From: Hyphomicrobiales bacterium
GTDB lineage: Bacteria > Pseudomonadota > Alphaproteobacteria > Rhizobiales > Aestuariivirgaceae
NCBI GenBank assembly: GCA_026996935.1
Contig: JALWJW010000452.1
Location: forward strand, 1-8,893
Length of the DNA: 8,893 nucleotides
Direction: 5' to 3'
Part shown: piece by piece, positions 5,454 through 8,893 of the stretch
Position numbering within the stretch: position 1 is the stretch's first letter
How the letters are laid out: each line of letters opens with the position of its first letter
The notes under the pieces: generated by a model
Databases searched by the model: none
What the model was told of the DNA's origin: nothing
Seen by the model: the letters and a program-made list of their open reading frames with translations, nothing else
Position numbers and translations under genes: made by a program

Positions 5454-6392
5454 GTGGGTTTTGTGAAAATACAAAGTAAAACAATTTGCCAAATTAGCCT
5501 TGCTGTTATGCTCGCGGTTGGCGTGAGCGGTTGCAGCAGCGTGGATACTTCGGGTCTTTCAGGCGGTGGAATAGGTGATTATTTCATTGGCAAAAGCAAA
5601 AAGACGAGCAGTACTACAGGCAGTGGTGATGCTATTTCGCCAGATCTTGTTGCCGCGGATGAGACAGAACCAGTTGCTAAATTATATAATGCCGGTCTGG
5701 CTAAGATGAAAGACAAGCAATATCGCACGGCAGCGAAAAAATTTGCAGAAGTTGAACGTCAACACCCTTATTCCAGTTGGGCAACGCGGGCGTTGATTAT
5801 GCAGGCCTATTCACAATATCAACGCAATGCTTATCCCGAAGCCATTAATGCGGCCAAAAGGTTTTTGACCCTGCACCCTGGCCACCGTGATGCCGCTTAT
5901 GCTCATTATCTTGTTGCGGTTAGTTATTATGAGCAAATTGGCGAAGTCACGCGCGATGCGACTTCAACCCGTAAAGCTTTGGAATCGCTTGATGAAGTGG
6001 CACGGCGGTATCCGGGAACACCTTATGCACGTGATGCGCAGGCAAAAGCTGTTTTGGCTCGAGATCACCTGGCGGGTAAAGAGATGGAAATTGGCCGTTA
6101 TTACGAAAAGAAAAAAGCTTATCTTGCTGCGATCAACCGTTTTAAAACGGTGGTTAAGGAGTATCAGACCACATCGCACACACCTGAGGCTTTGTATCGT
6201 TTAACCGAAACTTATCTGGCTCTTGGAGTGCGTTCTGAAGCCCAAACAGCGGCTGCCGTGCTTGGATATAACTATCCCAATAGCATCTGGTATAAAGATG
6301 CTTATGCACTGCTTACTGGCCAAGGCCTAAGCCCTGTTGAAAACAAAAGCAGTTGGATTTCCAAAGCGGTAAAATCAATTACTGGTGGTTGA
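5454..6392 (+). CDS. bamD: Outer membrane assembly lipoprotein BamD (YfiO/ComL family)
   Basis: BamD is a periplasmic lipoprotein anchored in the outer membrane. It binds BamA and substrates in the beta-barrel assembly machine. The 312-residue product begins with a lipoprotein signal: hydrophobic ISLAVMLAVGV and lipobox VSGC, with lipidated Cys27. A low-complexity Ser/Gly/Thr segment follows to about residue 65, then TPR-like helical repeats from about 75. Recognisable family patterns are LYNAGLAKMKDKQYRTAAKK, VERQHPYSSW, YPEAINAAKRFLTLHPGH, DAAYAHYLVAVSYY and RYPGTPYARDA. The start is uncertain: GTG 5454 and GTG 5463 are both in frame and neither has a strong ribosome site; 5463 would give the more typical VKIQSK signal start, with GGG at 5456-5458. 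It usually follows lpxC in alphaproteobacteria, but here it follows ftsZ directly. A hairpin overlaps the stop codon. Confidence 0.94.
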   Translation: MGFVKIQSKTICQISLAVMLAVGVSGCSSVDTSGLSGGGIGDYFIGKSKKTSSTTGSGDAISPDLVAADETEPVAKLYNAGLAKMKDKQYRTAAKKFAEVERQHPYSSWATRALIMQAYSQYQRNAYPEAINAAKRFLTLHPGHRDAAYAHYLVAVSYYEQIGEVTRDATSTRKALESLDEVARRYPGTPYARDAQAKAVLARDHLAGKEMEIGRYYEKKKAYLAAINRFKTVVKEYQTTSHTPEALYRLTETYLALGVRSEAQTAAAVLGYNYPNSIWYKDAYALLTGQGLSPVENKSSWISKAVKSITGG

Positions 6393-6399
6393 TTTTTTT
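6371..6399 (+). terminator. Possible intrinsic terminator overlapping the bamD stop codon
   Basis: Bases 6373-6381 can pair with 6386-6394, nine pairs with two G-U wobbles, around the loop CTGG; A6371-A6372 may add pairs with the T run. Seven T follow at 6393-6399. The right arm contains the bamD stop codon (6390-6392). The stem is A-T-rich, so termination could be weak and could be affected by ribosomes finishing bamD. Confidence 0.5.
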
Positions 6400-6554
6400 A
6401 GCCTTAAAGTAACGGGCCAAGATAGCTGGCTTGAAACAACAATTTTGCAATTTATTGCGAAGGTTGCGCAGTGACCAGTGTGGTTCTCAACAGGCAAAAA
6501 CCCGGGCGGGGATTAGGGCTTAAGTGGGCGCTGTGAATCAGCTATAAGAAGCCT
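6400..6554. other. Non-coding gap between bamD and recN
   Basis: This gap presumably holds the recN promoter, but no convincing -35/-10 pair stands out. A single GTTC at 6483-6486 is not followed by a second at the spacing needed for an alphaproteobacterial LexA box (GTTC-N7-GTTC). A GANTC site (GAATC) lies at 6535-6539. A 21-codon reading frame from GTG 6471 to the stop ending at 6536, preceded by AAGG, could in principle be translated, but nothing else supports it. AAGAAG at 6546-6551 is a plausible ribosome site for recN. Confidence 0.4.
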
Positions 6555-8231
6555 ATGTTAACAAGTTTAAGTATCAGAGATATTGTGTTGATCGAAAAGC
6601 TGGATCTGGAATTGGATTCTGGCTTGAGCGTTTTGACGGGCGAAACGGGGGCGGGTAAGTCTATTTTGCTTGATTCCCTTGGGCTGGCCCTTGGTGCTCG
6701 CGGTGATGCTGGTTTGGTGCGTGCGGGTGCTGATAAAGGCATTGTGACAGCTTCGTTTTATCTGCCTGATAATGAATTTATCAATGGTTTACTTGATGAG
6801 GCTGGCGTTGAAAGCGGTGATGAGCTGATTTTGCGACGGGTGCAAAACAAAAACGGGGCCAGCCGTGCACTTATTAACGATCAGCCCGTGAGTGTTTCTC
6901 TTCTTAAAAATATCGGTTCTCTTTTGTGTGAAATTCATGGGCAGCACGAGGCGCGGGCGTTGGTTGATGTATCGGGCCATCGGGTTTTGCTTGATGCTTT
7001 TGGCGGGTTGGAAAAACAGGTTGCCAAAGTCAGTGCGTTATTTGATGAATTAGTAAGTATTCGAGCCGAACTGGATGCACATAAGGTGCAGCTTGAACGG
7101 GCTGAAATTGAACAGGCGTTTTTGGCTCATTCGGTTACTGAACTTAAGGAAATTGCGCCCGTTGAAGGCGAAGAAGAAAAACTGGCAGATACACGTCAGG
7201 TGATGATGCATTCTGAAGGTTTTTCTAAACTGGTTTCAAATGCCCAAGGAGCACTTTGCGGCGATGGTACGTTAGAAGCCAAGCTCAATGCGGTTTTGCG
7301 AAAGCTGGAGATGCGCCGCGAGGAAGCTGGCGGGCGGCTGGATGAGGCGTGCAAGGCGCTTGATCGGGTTGTAGTGGAAATGAACGAAGCGCGAATGGTG
7401 CTTGATGCCACCGCTGGCCAATTTGTGTTTAATGCTGATGTGTTGGAAGAGGCCGAAAAGCGCTTGTTTGCCTTGCGGGCGATGGCGCGCAAGCACAAAA
7501 CCACGGTTGATGAACTACCCGCTTTGTTAGAGCGTTATGAAAACAGTTTGAACGCCATTGAGAATGGTGAGCATTTATTGGCCCAGTTGCAAAAACGAGA
7601 AGCCGTGGCGCTTAATGCTTATTTGGAAAAGGCACGAACATTGAGCGCAGCGCGGGTTAAGGCTGCCTCGCGTCTTGATAAAGCGGTGATGGTTGAGTTG
7701 CCGCCTTTGCGATTGGAAAAGGCGCGGTTTGAAACCATGATTGAGGCAAATGAGGAAAAATGCGGACCAAAGGGCATTGATCGGGTGGAGTTTATGGTTG
7801 CGGCAAATCCTGGTGCGCCCGTTGCGCCGATGATTAAGTCTGCTTCAGGTGGGGAACTATCGCGGTTCATGCTGGCGCTGAAGGTTGTTTTGGCATCGTG
7901 CAGTTCGGCCCCGACATTGATTTTTGATGAAATTGATACTGGTGTTGGCGGTGCGGTGGCTGATGCGATTGGCAAGCGTTTGAGTCAGCTTTCTAAAGCT
8001 TTGCAGGTGTTGGCGATTACCCATTCCCCGCAAGTGGCGGCACGGGCAGACGATCATATGTTGATCTCTAAATTTTCTCAGGTTGGCGGTGATGATGAGC
8101 GAGCGGTTACGAAAATTGCCCGACTCGTGGGTGATGAAAAACGTGAAGAAATTGCCCGTATGTTATCGGGCGCTTCTGTGACAGATGAAGCACGCGCGCA
8201 GGCAGATCGCTTGATGGTGAGCGGTCAATGA
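6555..8231 (+). CDS. recN: DNA repair protein RecN (SMC-like ATPase)
   Basis: RecN is a cytoplasmic SMC-family ATPase that acts at DNA double-strand breaks in recombinational repair. The 558-residue product has the usual length. Motifs in order: N-terminal MLTSLSIRDIVLIEKLDLEL; Walker A GETGAGKS at 29-36; ALINDQPVSVSLLK at 105-118; the RecN/Q-loop motif EIHGQHE at 126-132; coiled-coil arms over roughly 160-370; ABC signature SASGGELSRF at 429-438; Walker B TLIFDEID at 454-461, followed by TGVGG; and the H-loop ITHSPQVAA at 488-496. All ATPase residues are present. The ATG at 6555 is fixed by the family start and a weak AAGAAG ribosome site. The gene overlaps ligA by 4 bp (ATGA), so the two are probably translated together. 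No complete LexA box is seen upstream. Confidence 0.97.
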   Translation: MLTSLSIRDIVLIEKLDLELDSGLSVLTGETGAGKSILLDSLGLALGARGDAGLVRAGADKGIVTASFYLPDNEFINGLLDEAGVESGDELILRRVQNKNGASRALINDQPVSVSLLKNIGSLLCEIHGQHEARALVDVSGHRVLLDAFGGLEKQVAKVSALFDELVSIRAELDAHKVQLERAEIEQAFLAHSVTELKEIAPVEGEEEKLADTRQVMMHSEGFSKLVSNAQGALCGDGTLEAKLNAVLRKLEMRREEAGGRLDEACKALDRVVVEMNEARMVLDATAGQFVFNADVLEEAEKRLFALRAMARKHKTTVDELPALLERYENSLNAIENGEHLLAQLQKREAVALNAYLEKARTLSAARVKAASRLDKAVMVELPPLRLEKARFETMIEANEEKCGPKGIDRVEFMVAANPGAPVAPMIKSASGGELSRFMLALKVVLASCSSAPTLIFDEIDTGVGGAVADAIGKRLSQLSKALQVLAITHSPQVAARADDHMLISKFSQVGGDDERAVTKIARLVGDEKREEIARMLSGASVTDEARAQADRLMVSGQ

Positions 8232-8893
8232 GTGATTTTTCCAATGTTGATGTTGAAGCGTTAAACGAAGATCAGGCGGCTAGTGAACTTAAACGATTGG
8301 CGGCAGAAATTAGCGAACATGACAAGCGTTATTACGCTGATGATGATCCAGAAATTTCTGATGCGGCCTATGATGCTTTACGGCAGCGAAATGAGCGTAT
8401 TGAAACGCGGTTTCCTTATTTAGTGCGCGATGACAGCCCGTCTAAAAAGGTTGGGACCAAGGTTTCGCGTGGGTTTGAAAAGGTAACTCATGCGGTGCCG
8501 ATGTTGTCGCTGGGCAATGCTTTTAGTGATGAAGATGTGGTTGAGTTTGACGCGCGGATCAGGCGGTTTTTATCACTGGACCAATCGGCAAAATTGGACT
8601 TTACCGCTGAACCCAAGATTGATGGTTTATCGATTTCCATTCGTTATGAAAACGGAAAACTGGTGCAGGCTGCAACGCGTGGCGATGGATCAGAAGGGGA
8701 AAATGTAACGGCAAATGTACTGACCATTGATGAATTGCCTAAGCAGATTACGGCTGGCGACTTTCCCGATGTGTTTGAAGTGCGCGGCGAAATATATATG
8801 TCAAACAAAGACTTCGCGGCGCTTAATGAGAAACAGATTCAAGTGGGCGGTAAAGTTTTTGCCAATCCGCGCAATGCTGCGGCAGGTTCGCTT
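8228..8893 (+). CDS. ligA: NAD+-dependent DNA ligase LigA, N-terminal part (3' end outside window)
   Basis: LigA seals nicks in duplex DNA using NAD+ as AMP donor and is essential for joining Okazaki fragments. The window shows the first 222 codons and ends on a codon boundary. The Ia domain, which binds the nicotinamide part of NAD+, covers about residues 14-75 with HDKRYYADDDPEISDAAYD at 31-49. PMLSLGNAFSDEDV at 91-104 leads into the nucleotidyl-transferase domain. The adenylation motif AEPKIDGLSISI lies at 127-138, with the AMP-accepting Lys130. TRGDGSEGENVT follows at 150-161, VRGEIYM at 185-191 and VFANPRNAAAGSL at the edge. The start ATG at 8228 overlaps the recN stop as ATGA, a normal coupled arrangement. 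The OB, zinc-finger, HhH and BRCT domains would lie beyond the window. Confidence 0.97.
   Translation, partial: MSDFSNVDVEALNEDQAASELKRLAAEISEHDKRYYADDDPEISDAAYDALRQRNERIETRFPYLVRDDSPSKKVGTKVSRGFEKVTHAVPMLSLGNAFSDEDVVEFDARIRRFLSLDQSAKLDFTAEPKIDGLSISIRYENGKLVQAATRGDGSEGENVTANVLTIDELPKQITAGDFPDVFEVRGEIYMSNKDFAALNEKQIQVGGKVFANPRNAAAGSL

Noticed and set aside
6483..6497. Possible LexA (SOS) box before recN
   Set aside because: Only one GTTC is present; the base set seven positions later is GCAA, so the GTTC-N7-GTTC pattern fails.
7196..7975. Minus-strand open frames of about 100-118 codons inside recN
   Set aside because: recN is intact with all its ATPase motifs on the + strand; these frames are shadows without recognisable features.

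Overview
This window is a stretch of an alphaproteobacterial division and cell wall (dcw) cluster, with every gene on the + strand. The order is murB (3' end only), ddl, ftsQ, ftsA, ftsZ, bamD, recN and ligA (5' end only). The alphaproteobacterial assignment rests on three things: the dcw tail running into bamD-recN-ligA, an FtsZ whose start matches the MTINL...ELKPRI type and which has a very long linker before an EIPAFLRRQ-type tail, and the form of FtsQ and FtsA. G+C is moderate by eye (about half). I cannot assign an order or genus safely; a Hyphomicrobiales-like (Rhizobiales) lineage is a guess.

Layout. From 1 to 3429 lies a tightly packed block that makes peptidoglycan precursors and the early divisome: murB overlaps ddl by 11 bp, ddl and ftsQ are 2 bp apart, and ftsQ and ftsA are 28 bp apart. 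A strong intrinsic terminator follows ftsA. ftsZ then stands as its own unit, with a 196-bp upstream region that holds a dyad, GANTC sites and a CtrA-like box, and a second strong terminator behind it. bamD follows after a 166-bp gap containing nested inverted repeats. A weaker terminator-like hairpin spans the bamD stop codon. After a 162-bp gap come recN and ligA, coupled by an ATGA overlap.

How the genes work together. MurB and Ddl supply peptidoglycan precursors (UDP-MurNAc and D-Ala-D-Ala). FtsZ forms the cytokinetic ring, FtsA tethers it to the membrane, and FtsQ joins the periplasmic side of the divisome. BamD is an outer-membrane lipoprotein of the beta-barrel assembly machine. RecN and LigA are DNA repair and ligation proteins that commonly travel with bamD in this class.

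The most notable departure is the absence of lpxC, which usually sits just before bamD in alphaproteobacteria. The gap between ftsZ and bamD holds only a terminator and a structured leader. The isolation of ftsZ between two terminators, with cell-cycle-type motifs upstream, is the other point of interest. I see no mobile element, CRISPR array, tRNA or rRNA, and nothing that looks like a wholly new system.
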